64,000 bases of DNA, taken from the NCBI GenBank assembly GCA_004799545.1, contig SSMU01000023.1, positions 248,001-312,000 on the forward strand, read 5' to 3'. The stretch is from Phenylobacterium sp. (GTDB lineage Bacteria > Pseudomonadota > Alphaproteobacteria > Caulobacterales > Caulobacteraceae). How positions within the stretch are numbered: position 1 is the first letter of the stretch; the number at the start of each line of letters is the position of its first letter. The position numbers were made by a program, and so were the translations under genes. The notes under the pieces were generated by a model. It made no database searches. It saw only the letters and a list, made by a program, of their open reading frames with translations, and had not been told where the DNA came from. This document shows, one piece after another, positions 25,937 through 33,662 of the stretch.

Positions 25937-26392
25937 CTAGGTCGATCGCCGTTCCATGAAGACGTCGGCGCGGGCGTAAGCGGTCGCGGCCGGCGCGAGG
26001 TCGCGGAAACCCATGGACCGGTAGAGGCCCAGCGCCGGGGCCAGCGAGGAGTTGGTCTCCAGGTAGAGCCGGGGCGCGCCCTCGGCCTCGGCGGCGTCGA
26101 TGCAGGCCTGCATCAGCTTCTTGCCGAGGCCCGAGCCGCGCAGGGTTTCGACAACGGTCATCTTGGCGACCTCATACCCACCATCCGACATAGCGATCAT
26201 GGCCACGCAGCCCACCGCTTCGCCGCCGTCCAGCGCCATGAAGATCTTGCCGCCACGGCTAAGGATCTTCCCCTGCGGGTCGTCCAGCACCTCACGGTCC
26301 TTGGCCTCGAGGGTGAAGTATTTCGAGATCCAGGCCTCGTTCAGCGCCTTGAAGGCCGCCGCGTGCTCGGGCCGGTAGTCGACGATCTCCAT
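25937..26392 (-). CDS. GNAT family N-acetyltransferase
   Basis: A 151-residue acyltransferase using acetyl-CoA. The acetyl-CoA loop is VVETLRGSGLGKKLMQACIDAAEAEG, matching the R/Q-x-x-G-x-G/A motif A; VGCVAMIAM is the preceding strand and LGLYRSMGFRDL the terminal motif B. ATG 26392 is chosen because GGGAGC lies eight bases upstream and family members start with the EIVDYRPEHA strand. The substrate could be a small amine, an amino acid or a protein N-terminus. Confidence 0.88.
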   Translation of the reverse strand: MEIVDYRPEHAAAFKALNEAWISKYFTLEAKDREVLDDPQGKILSRGGKIFMALDGGEAVGCVAMIAMSDGGYEVAKMTVVETLRGSGLGKKLMQACIDAAEAEGAPRLYLETNSSLAPALGLYRSMGFRDLAPAATAYARADVFMERRST

Positions 26393-26449
26393 GGGCGGCG
26401 CTCCCGAAAGGCTGGTCAACGCCCGTAAGTGAAGCGAAAACGGAGGCGC

Positions 26450-27628
26450 ATGGCCAACCCGATTTTCTCAACCCTGCCCACCACGATCTTCGAGGAGATG
26501 TCGGGCCTGGCGCGCGAGACGGGCGCGGTGAACCTCGGCCAGGGTTTTCCGGACGATCCGGGGCCCGAGGCCATCCGGGCCAAGGCGGCCGACGCCGTGC
26601 TCAACGGCTACAACCAGTATCCGCCGATGGCCGGGCTGGTGGAGCTGCGCCAGGCGGTGGCCACTCACTATGCGGCGACCCAGGGCCTCGACTTCGAGCC
26701 GCTCAGCGAAATCACCGTCACCTCCGGCGCCACCGAGGCCCTGGCCGCGGCCTTCCTTGGGCTCATCGAGCCGGGCGACGAGGTGGTGGTCTTCCAGCCG
26801 TTCTACGATTCCTACCTACCGATCATCCGGCTGGCGGGGGGCGTGCCGAAGCTGGTGAGCCTGCAGCCGCCGGCCTGGCGCTTCACCCGGCCGATGCTGG
26901 AGGCGGCGTTCAGCGAACGCACCCGCTTCGTGGTGCTGAACAACCCGACCAACCCGACCGGCGTGGTGCTGCCGGAGGAGGACCTGGCCCTGTTGGCGGA
27001 ATTCTGCGTCGCCCACGACGCGATCGCCATCTGCGACGAGGTCTGGGAGCAGGTGGTGTTCGGGAACGCCCGCCACCGGCCGCTGATCGCCCAGCCCGGC
27101 ATGCGCGAGCGGACCGTCAAGATCGGCTCGGCCGGCAAGATGTTCGGCCTGACCGGCTGGAAGGTAGGCTTCCTCTGCGCGGCGCCCGAGCTGACCCACA
27201 GCCTGGCGCGGGCCCATCAGTTCCTGACCTTCACCACACCGCCGAATCTCCAGTCGGCCGTGGCCTGGGGATTGCAGAACAGCGACGACTGGTTCCGCGA
27301 CATGCCGCGCGGGCTGGAGCGGTCCCGCGACCGGCTGACCGACGGCCTGCGCCGCGAGGGCTTCGCCGTGCTGGCCAGCCAAGGCACCTATTTCCTGAAC
27401 GTCGACCTCGCCGCCTCGGGCATCGGGATGGGCGACCGCGACTTCTGCCTGCACGCGGTGCGCAACGCTGGCGTGGCGGCGATCCCGGTCTCGGCCTTCT
27501 ACGAGGCGGACCCGGTCACCCACGTGATGCGCCTATGCTTCTCCAAGCGCGACGCGACGCTCGACGCCGGGATCGCGCGGCTGGCCAAGGCCCGCGACCT
27601 CGCGGTTCAGGCGGCGCGCGCCCGGTAG
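26450..27628 (+). CDS. PLP-dependent aminotransferase class I/II
   Basis: A fold-type I aminotransferase of 392 residues. The PLP lysine is in SAGKMFGLTGWKVGF, the cofactor ring is stacked in the VTSGATEALAAA region, and NNPTNPTGVV plus DEVWEQVVF are the family's conserved turns. Closest familiar group is the methionine/kynurenine aminotransferase (YbdL/KAT) type, which also opens with NLGQGFPDDPGP. ATG 26450 follows GGAGG, so the seven preceding in-frame codons are excluded. The 3' end overlaps the convergent AraC gene by 22 bases. Confidence 0.9.
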   Translation: MANPIFSTLPTTIFEEMSGLARETGAVNLGQGFPDDPGPEAIRAKAADAVLNGYNQYPPMAGLVELRQAVATHYAATQGLDFEPLSEITVTSGATEALAAAFLGLIEPGDEVVVFQPFYDSYLPIIRLAGGVPKLVSLQPPAWRFTRPMLEAAFSERTRFVVLNNPTNPTGVVLPEEDLALLAEFCVAHDAIAICDEVWEQVVFGNARHRPLIAQPGMRERTVKIGSAGKMFGLTGWKVGFLCAAPELTHSLARAHQFLTFTTPPNLQSAVAWGLQNSDDWFRDMPRGLERSRDRLTDGLRREGFAVLASQGTYFLNVDLAASGIGMGDRDFCLHAVRNAGVAAIPVSAFYEADPVTHVMRLCFSKRDATLDAGIARLAKARDLAVQAARAR

Positions 27629-28380
27629 CGCGCCGGGGTGACGCCGAAGGCCCGACGGAAGGCGGCGATGAAGGCCGAGGGGCTCTGGTAGCCGGCGTCG
27701 AGCGCCGCCTGGGTCACCGAGGTGTTGGCCGACAGGGAGACCACCGCCTGCTGCATGCGCAGCCGGGCCCGCCAGGCCTCCAGCGGCAGGCCGCTCTCCT
27801 TCAGGAACAGCCGCTGCAGGGTGCGAAGGCTGGCGCCCGACCCCCGCGCCAGCTCGGCCAGCGGGGCCAGGCTCGACGGTTCGGCCAGCAGCCGCTCGGC
27901 GACGCCGCGGGCCCGCGGATCGTCGGGCATGGGGAGCGAGAGCGGCGTGGTCTCGCCCTGCGCCAAGAGGTCCAGCAGCAGGCCCGCCATCCGTTCGTGG
28001 TCGGGCTTTTCCAGGTCGAGCAGGCCGATGCGCACGATGTGCAGGATCAGCTCGCGCAGCAGCGGCGCCACCTCCAGGGCCCGGCAGGCCACCAGCCGCG
28101 CGTCCGGATCGACCGGCGACAGGTAGAGGGTGCGCATGGCGACGGCGCCGCGCATGCGGATGGCGTGCGGCGTGCCGCCCGGCACCCAGATCGCCCGGGT
28201 GGGCGGCACCAGCCAGGTGGCGGCGGGCGTCTCCACCTGCATCACCCCGCTCGCCGCATAGACCAGCTGCGCCCAGGGATGGGTGTGCCGGTTCAGCCAA
28301 TGGCCGTCGGGATAGGTCACCGCCAGGCCGCGGACCGGATAGCCGTCGGGATCGGGCAGGAATTGGCGCGTGGGCGACAT
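27607..28380 (-). CDS. AraC family transcriptional regulator
   Basis: A 257-residue regulator with an N-terminal cupin sensor (about 20-100, LNRHTHPWAQLVYAASGVM and WVPGGTPHAIRMRG) and a C-terminal pair of helix-turn-helices (GSGASLRTLQRLFLKESGLP and VTQAALDAGYQSPSAFIAAFRRAFG, then TPARYR). The His residues in the cupin may hold a metal or ligand. It is divergent from the VOC/O-methyltransferase pair across 68 bases, so it may regulate them, and it overlaps the aminotransferase gene by 22 bases. Confidence 0.9.
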   Translation of the reverse strand: MSPTRQFLPDPDGYPVRGLAVTYPDGHWLNRHTHPWAQLVYAASGVMQVETPAATWLVPPTRAIWVPGGTPHAIRMRGAVAMRTLYLSPVDPDARLVACRALEVAPLLRELILHIVRIGLLDLEKPDHERMAGLLLDLLAQGETTPLSLPMPDDPRARGVAERLLAEPSSLAPLAELARGSGASLRTLQRLFLKESGLPLEAWRARLRMQQAVVSLSANTSVTQAALDAGYQSPSAFIAAFRRAFGVTPARYRARAA

Positions 28381-28448
28381 TGTTCGTCAGATTAGCGCAA
28401 GCACGCCGCCGGCGCACGGCCTAGCTTCATGCGCTGAGGGAGGCCGCC

Positions 28449-28829
28449 ATGCCCGCCAGACTGCGCCATTTCGCGATCAACGCCGACGACGTGCCCCGCG
28501 CGCGGGCCTTCTACGAGAAGGTGTTCGGCTGGACCTTCACCCCCTGGGGACCGCCGGGCTTCTACCAGACCCGCACCGCCGGCGAGGGCGTCATGGGCGC
28601 CCTGCAGGGCCGCCGCGCCATCGAGGCCCAGAAGATGCCGGACGTGGAGCTGTCGTTCGGCGTCGACGACCTGGACGCAACCATCGCCGCCATCGAGGCC
28701 AACGGCGGCGCCCTGGTCATGCCGCCCTACCTGATCGAGGGCGTCGGCCGGCTGATCTTCTTCAAGGACAGCGAGGGCAATATCGCCGGCGCCATGCAGT
28801 ACGAAGGCGAGACGGAGATGTTCGCGTGA
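28449..28829 (+). CDS. VOC family (glyoxalase-fold) protein
   Basis: A 126-residue vicinal-oxygen-chelate protein made of paired beta-alpha-beta-beta-beta units. It opens LRHFAINADDVPRARAFYEKVFGWTF, the typical VOC start, and closes GRLIFFKDSEGNIAGAMQYE, the second half signature. Metal-ligand His and Glu are present at the expected ends. These proteins include dioxygenases, isomerases and resistance proteins; the role here is unknown. Its stop overlaps the methyltransferase start in GTGA, so both are one operon. Confidence 0.88.
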   Translation: MPARLRHFAINADDVPRARAFYEKVFGWTFTPWGPPGFYQTRTAGEGVMGALQGRRAIEAQKMPDVELSFGVDDLDATIAAIEANGGALVMPPYLIEGVGRLIFFKDSEGNIAGAMQYEGETEMFA

Positions 28830-29494
28830 GCGTCCTGGGCGATCCCGCGCTGCAGGCGCGCATCGACGCCCTGCAGGCGCAGAGCGTGGCGCAGGAGGCG
28901 GAGACCGGCCGCTGGTTCGGCGAGCGGATCCGCAAGGGCGAGCTCTCCTGGGAGGGCTTCGACGACGCCTCCCACCGCTTCATGGCCGACAAGTTCGTGG
29001 CCCTGGAGCCGATCAAGGCGGAGTTCTGCTACCTCACCTGCCGGGCGCTTCGGGCCACCCGCGTGGTCGAGGTTGGCACGTCTTATGGCGTCTCGACCCA
29101 CTACCTCGCCGCCGCGGTGCGCGACAACGGCGGAGGCCGGGTCATCGCCACCGAATACGAGCCCGCCAAGGCCGCCGCCGCCCGCGCCAACTTCCAGGCC
29201 GCCGGGATCTCTGACCTCATCGACCTGCGCGAAGGCGACCTGCGCGAGACGCTGCAGGTCATCGACGGCCCCGTCGACTTCGTCCTGATGGACATCTGGA
29301 CCGAGATGGTGGTCCCGGCCCTGACGCTGATCGGCCCGCACCTGCGCCCGGGCGCGGTGATCGTCGCCGACAACACCACGGCCTCGCGGCCCGGCTACCG
29401 CGCCTTCTTCGACTACCTCGCCGATCCCGCGAACGGGCTGAGGTCGATGACGCTGCCCTTCGAGGGCGGCCTGGAGTTCTGCGTCAAGCTCTAG
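28826..29494 (+). CDS. Class I SAM-dependent O-methyltransferase
   Basis: A 222-residue methyltransferase of the catechol O-methyltransferase-like (methyltransferase family 3) type. The SAM loop is VVEVGTSYGVSTHYLA, with the acidic ribose-binding residue in VIATEYEP, then LREGDLRETL, VDFVLMDIW and AVIVADNTTA, where the Asp-Asn pair would bind metal and substrate. GTG 28826 overlaps the VOC stop by GTGA. Substrate unknown; a phenolic or isoprenoid-type hydroxyl is possible. Confidence 0.85.
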   Translation: MSVLGDPALQARIDALQAQSVAQEAETGRWFGERIRKGELSWEGFDDASHRFMADKFVALEPIKAEFCYLTCRALRATRVVEVGTSYGVSTHYLAAAVRDNGGGRVIATEYEPAKAAAARANFQAAGISDLIDLREGDLRETLQVIDGPVDFVLMDIWTEMVVPALTLIGPHLRPGAVIVADNTTASRPGYRAFFDYLADPANGLRSMTLPFEGGLEFCVKL

Positions 29495-29538
29495 GGCCGG
29501 GGCTTGTCTCACCGGGCGCCGCGCGGCACAGACCGGGA

Positions 29539-30501
29539 ATGACCCGGATCGTCTACCTCGGCTTCCCGACCGCTGCGATCGCCGGCGGCCAGAAGATGAT
29601 CCTGCGCCACGTGGAGACCCTGCGCGACCTGGGCTTCGAGGCGGTGATGCGGCGCACCTCGCAGAGCGTCATGCCCACCTGGCTGGAGCATCGCGCGCCG
29701 GTCGAGATCGACACCGACCCTCAGGCCGACGACATCCTGGTGGTGCCCAGCGACGCACCCAACGCCATCGCCCGCCTGGCGACCCTGCCGCAGCGCGCCC
29801 TGATCTTCTGCCAGAACCAGTTCAGCCTGGCGGTGGTGGGGGCGCCGGCCATCGACGCCCTGCCCCCCGGCCGGCTGCCGGGCTTCATCTCGCCGGGCCG
29901 AGTCTGCGCCGAGTCCATCGTGGGCCTCTACCCTGAGGCCCAGGTGGAGGTGATCCCCTGCTTCGCCGACGAGCGGATCTTCCGTGCCGCCGGGCCGCGC
30001 CAGGACGCCGTCGTCGCCGTCCCCCGCAAGCGGCCCACCGAGGACCAGGCGATCCGCGGCTTCCTCGCCAGGCGCCATCCGCAGCATGCGGACCTGCCCT
30101 GGCGGGTCGTGGCCAACGCCGCCGAGCAGGAGCTGGCCGCGACCTTGGCCGCCTCCACCCTGTTCCTCAGCCTCAGCCGCTTCGAGGCGGTGGGCATGAC
30201 GCCGCTGGAGGCCATGGCCTCGGGCTGCGTCTGCGCGGGCTTCTTAGGCGTCGGCGGCCGCGAGTTCGCCACGCCGGCCAACGGCTTCTGGGCCCCGGAC
30301 GACGACCTGGAAGCCGCCGCCGACGCCCTGGCCCAGGCCGCCGACCTCGCAGCCTCGGGCGGCCCGCGGCTCGCCGCCTACCACGCGGCCGCGGCCGAGA
30401 CCGCGCGCGCCTGGTCCTACGCCGCCTTCCGCGTCGCCCTGGAGGAGGTCTGGATGCGGCTGGCGCCGGAGGCGCGGCGCCAATCCGGGCCGCTGGACTA
30501 G
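29539..30501 (+). CDS. Glycosyltransferase of GT-B fold (GT4-like), truncated type
   Basis: A 320-residue protein. The N-terminal half starts RIVYLGFPTAAIAGGQKMILRHVETL, a Rossmann-like acceptor domain; the C-terminal half has FLSLSRFEAVGMTPLEAMASGCVCAGF, the E-x7-E donor-binding signature of GT4 glycosyltransferases. It is shorter than usual (about 370) and the linker RKRPTEDQAIRGFLARRHPQ replaces part of the standard donor domain. It likely adds a sugar to a surface polysaccharide or lipid, but no other polysaccharide genes are adjacent. Confidence 0.75.
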   Translation: MTRIVYLGFPTAAIAGGQKMILRHVETLRDLGFEAVMRRTSQSVMPTWLEHRAPVEIDTDPQADDILVVPSDAPNAIARLATLPQRALIFCQNQFSLAVVGAPAIDALPPGRLPGFISPGRVCAESIVGLYPEAQVEVIPCFADERIFRAAGPRQDAVVAVPRKRPTEDQAIRGFLARRHPQHADLPWRVVANAAEQELAATLAASTLFLSLSRFEAVGMTPLEAMASGCVCAGFLGVGGREFATPANGFWAPDDDLEAAADALAQAADLAASGGPRLAAYHAAAAETARAWSYAAFRVALEEVWMRLAPEARRQSGPLD

Positions 30502-30502
30502 G

Positions 30503-31300
30503 TCAGCAGGTCGAGCCGCCGTCGATGACGATGGTCTGGCCGGTCAGCCAGGAGCCGGCCTTGGAGCCCAGGAACACCGCCGCGCCGGCGATGTCGTCCG
30601 GCTCGCCAAGCCGGCGGAGCGGCGTGCCGGAGCTGGCCCGCTTCTCGCCCTCCGGCGTGTCCCAGAGCGCGCGGGCGAAGTCGGTCTTCACCAGGCCCGG
30701 CGCGATGCAGTTCACCCGGATGCCGGACGGGCCGAGCTCCTGGGCGAGGTTGCGGGCCAGCTGCATGTCGGCCGCCTTGGAGATGCAGTAGGCGCCGATC
30801 ACCGTCGAGCCGCGCAGGCCGCCGATCGAGGAGACCACGATCACCGCCCCGTCGTGGCGCTCCTTCATCTCCGGCGCGACCATCGAGACCAGCCAGTTGT
30901 TGGCCACGATATTGTTCGACAGGATCTTGTTGAAGGCGTCGTCGGTGATGTCGAGCTGGGAGCCGTAGTAGGGGTTCGAGGCGGCGTTGCAGACCAGGAT
31001 GTCGACCTTGCCGAAGGCGCTGCGGGTCTCGTCGACCAGCCGCTGCAGGTCCGCCTTCGAGGAGATGTTGGCCGGCACCGCGATGGCGTGGCCGGGGCTC
31101 TTGGCGTTGATCTCGGCGGCCACCTCTTCGCAAGGCCCGGCCTTGCGCGAGGAGATCACCACCTTGGCGCCGTGCTCGGCCATGCGTTCGGCGATGGCCT
31201 TGCCGATGCCGCGCGAGGAGCCGGTGATGATCGCCACCTTGCCGGTCAGGTCGAACAGCTCGCCCATCTTCAGGCCGGGTTTGTCGAGCACCTCGCTCAT
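30503..31300 (-). CDS. Short-chain dehydrogenase/reductase
   Basis: A classical SDR of 265 residues. Cofactor loop TGSSRGIGKAIAERM, NAG-type motif CNAASNPYYG, catalytic Ser in VVSSIGGL, Tyr-x3-Lys in GAYCISKAADMQLARNLA, and PGLVKTDFARALW after the active site. The basic residue after the cofactor loop (SSRKAG) favours NADP(H). ATG 31300 gives 10 extra residues before the fold; ATG 31267 (MGELFDLTGK) is an alternative. Substrate unknown. It is divergent from the M20 peptidase. Confidence 0.9.
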   Translation of the reverse strand: MSEVLDKPGLKMGELFDLTGKVAIITGSSRGIGKAIAERMAEHGAKVVISSRKAGPCEEVAAEINAKSPGHAIAVPANISSKADLQRLVDETRSAFGKVDILVCNAASNPYYGSQLDITDDAFNKILSNNIVANNWLVSMVAPEMKERHDGAVIVVSSIGGLRGSTVIGAYCISKAADMQLARNLAQELGPSGIRVNCIAPGLVKTDFARALWDTPEGEKRASSGTPLRRLGEPDDIAGAAVFLGSKAGSWLTGQTIVIDGGSTC

Positions 31301-31436
31301 GGCGCGCTCCCTCTAAAACGGTTGTTTGATCTTGAGCGCCATTTGCGTCGCGGCCCGACGCGAGGTCAAGCACCGAGCCGCTTCCCCCGCCGGTGGAACC
31401 GCCTAGAGTGCCGGCCTTGAGTTGGGGGACTTCGGC

Positions 31437-32912
31437 ATGCGTATCTTCGGACGGCTGGCGCTCGGGCTGATCCTGCTCCTGGCGGTGCTGGTGGCCGTGG
31501 TCCTGGTCAGGACCTACACCTACCAGCCGCCGGGCCTGGCCGACCTCAGCGGCGTCAAGGTCGCCCCGGCCATCCCGGTCGACGTGGCCCAGGCCGCCCA
31601 GCACCTCTCCCAGGCGGTGCAGATCCAGACCGTCAGCCACCAGGACCCGGCGGACGACCAGCCGGCGGAGTGGGAGAAGCTGCACGCCTTCCTGCAGGTC
31701 ACCTATCCGGCCGCCCACGCCGCCATGAGCCGGGTGATCGTCGGCCGGAACACCCTGGTCTACACTTGGCCGGGCTCCGACCCCGCCCTGCCGCCGGTGA
31801 TCCTGATGGCCCACCAGGACGTGGTGCCGGTGACCCCGGGCACCGAGAAGGACTGGAAGCATCCGCCGTTCTCCGGCGAGATCGCCGAGGGCGCCGTCTG
31901 GGGCCGTGGCTCGATCGACGACAAGGGCTCGCTGATCACCCTGTTCGAAGGGCTCGAGGCCCTGGCCAAGCAGGGGTTCAAGCCGCGCCGCACGGTGATC
32001 GTGGTCTCCGGCGAGGACGAGGAGGTGCGCGGGTCAGGCGCCAAGGCCGCGGCCGCCTACCTGAAAGCCAAGGGCGTCCGGGCCGAGTTCGTCATCGACG
32101 AGGGCCAGGCGGTGATCGCCGACAATCCGGTGACCGGCGGCCGCATGGCGCTGATCGGCACGGCGGAGAAGGGCTACGCCACCCTGCGCGTCACCGCCAA
32201 GGCGCCCGGCGGCCACTCCTCCGCCCCGCCCGCCGACGGCGGCGGGGTGGTGACCTTGTCGAAGGCGGTGGTCGCCATCGCCGGCCACAGCTTCCCCATG
32301 GACCTGCGCGGACCAGGCGCCGACATGCTGCGCACGCTGGCGCCCAAGGCCGCCTTCCCCATCCGCATGGCGATCGCCAACACCTGGCTGTTCAAGCCGC
32401 TGATCCTCAAGCAGATCGGCGCCACGCCGAGCGGGGCGGCCCTGCTGCACACCACCATCGCGCCGACCCTGCTGAAGGGCTCGCCGAAGGAGAACGTCCT
32501 GCCGCAGGACGCCACGGCCTGGATCAACTACCGCATCGCGCCCGGCGACAGCTCGGCCATGGTGAGCGCCCGCGCCCGCGCCGCGGTGGGCGCCCTGCCG
32601 GTGAGCTTCGCCTGGGCGGCCCCGCCGAGCGAGCCCTCGCCGGTCTCCTCGACGACGTCGCAGGGCTGGAAGGTGGTGGCCGCGGTCACCCAGGCCGTGA
32701 CCGGCGCCGCCGTGGCGCCCAACCTGGTCACCGCCGGCACCGACTCGAAGAGCCTGCAGGTCGTCTCCGCCGACGTCTACCGCTTCCAGCCGATGGACTT
32801 CAGCCTGCACGACATCGAGATGATCCACGGCACCAACGAGCATATGACCCTGAAGAACCTCGCCCAGGCCGTGCAGTTCTACGCCCGCCTGACCGCCACG
32901 GCGGCGCAATAG
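31437..32912 (+). CDS. M20 family metallopeptidase with N-terminal membrane anchor
   Basis: A 491-residue zinc-dependent exopeptidase/deacylase. One N-terminal hydrophobic helix (LALGLILLLAVLVAVVLV) places the catalytic part in the periplasm. Metal-site motifs are LMAHQDVVPV, GRGSIDDKGSLITLFE (Asp bridging two zinc ions), VSGEDEEVRGSGAK (catalytic Glu) and the late His in IHGTNEHMT. The dimerisation domain sits between about 220 and 370. Length and architecture match carboxypeptidase S-like proteins. ATG 31437 is preferred because GGGGGA precedes it. Confidence 0.9.
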   Translation: MRIFGRLALGLILLLAVLVAVVLVRTYTYQPPGLADLSGVKVAPAIPVDVAQAAQHLSQAVQIQTVSHQDPADDQPAEWEKLHAFLQVTYPAAHAAMSRVIVGRNTLVYTWPGSDPALPPVILMAHQDVVPVTPGTEKDWKHPPFSGEIAEGAVWGRGSIDDKGSLITLFEGLEALAKQGFKPRRTVIVVSGEDEEVRGSGAKAAAAYLKAKGVRAEFVIDEGQAVIADNPVTGGRMALIGTAEKGYATLRVTAKAPGGHSSAPPADGGGVVTLSKAVVAIAGHSFPMDLRGPGADMLRTLAPKAAFPIRMAIANTWLFKPLILKQIGATPSGAALLHTTIAPTLLKGSPKENVLPQDATAWINYRIAPGDSSAMVSARARAAVGALPVSFAWAAPPSEPSPVSSTTSQGWKVVAAVTQAVTGAAVAPNLVTAGTDSKSLQVVSADVYRFQPMDFSLHDIEMIHGTNEHMTLKNLAQAVQFYARLTATAAQ

Positions 32913-33031
32913 CTCGCTGCGCCCTTGCGGGAACCCGCGCGGGCAAATAACTGCAGGGGACAAATCTCAGCCGCAGGGCTGCGGCGCCTGGACGGGCGCG
33001 CACCCGCGGCCTGCCCTGCAAGGAGCCTTCT

Positions 33032-33655
33032 ATGACGCAATGGCGAGTTCGGCTGGACGACGACGAGCCGGATGACGAAGACGAAAAGGGCCGCCTGCCC
33101 GACATGCCGATGACCGCGGGGCCGGTGCAGAACGCGCTCTACAAGTCGCGCACCGTGCTGATCTTCGGCGAGATCGACATGCGCCTAGCCGAGCGGGTCA
33201 CCGCCCAGATCACTGCGCTGGCCTCGGAGAGCGACAAGCCGATCCGCATCATCATCAACTCGCCCGGCGGCCACGTGGAGAGCGGCGACACGGTCCATGA
33301 CATGATCGCCTTCTGCGGCGTGCCGGTGAAGGTGATCGGCACCGGCTGGGTGGCCAGCTCTGGGGCCCACATCTACCTGGGGGCGGCGAAGGAAAACCGC
33401 CTCTGCCTGCCCAACACCCGCTTCCTGCTGCACCAGCCCACCGGCGGGGTGCGCGGCCAGGCCTCGGACATCGAGATCGAGGCCGAGGAGATCATCAAGA
33501 TGCGCGAACGGGTGAACCGGATCATCGCCCGCGAGACCGGCCAGACCCTCGAGCGGATCGACAAGGACACGACGCGGAACTTCTGGATGAGCGCCGAGCA
33601 GGCCGTCGACTACGGCATCGTCTCCAAGATCATCCGCACCATCGGAGAGGCGTAG
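33032..33655 (+). CDS. ClpP-like serine peptidase with an Asn in place of the catalytic Asp
   Basis: A 207-residue ClpP/crotonase-fold protein, a second ClpP-type subunit rather than the main ClpP. The catalytic Ser109 is in GWVASSGAHI (Met after Ser in ClpP is replaced by Ser) and His134 in LLHQPTGG. The position of the catalytic Asp of ClpP (sequence D-T-E-R-D-R-F in E. coli) aligns here with D-T-T-R-N-F-W, giving Asn183. An unusual acidic head (DDDEPDDEDEKG) precedes the domain. No clpX or clpA gene is adjacent. It may form mixed rings with the main ClpP or be a weak peptidase. The GH13 gene follows after seven bases. Confidence 0.85.
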   Translation: MTQWRVRLDDDEPDDEDEKGRLPDMPMTAGPVQNALYKSRTVLIFGEIDMRLAERVTAQITALASESDKPIRIIINSPGGHVESGDTVHDMIAFCGVPVKVIGTGWVASSGAHIYLGAAKENRLCLPNTRFLLHQPTGGVRGQASDIEIEAEEIIKMRERVNRIIARETGQTLERIDKDTTRNFWMSAEQAVDYGIVSKIIRTIGEA

Positions 33656-33662
33656 GACCGCG

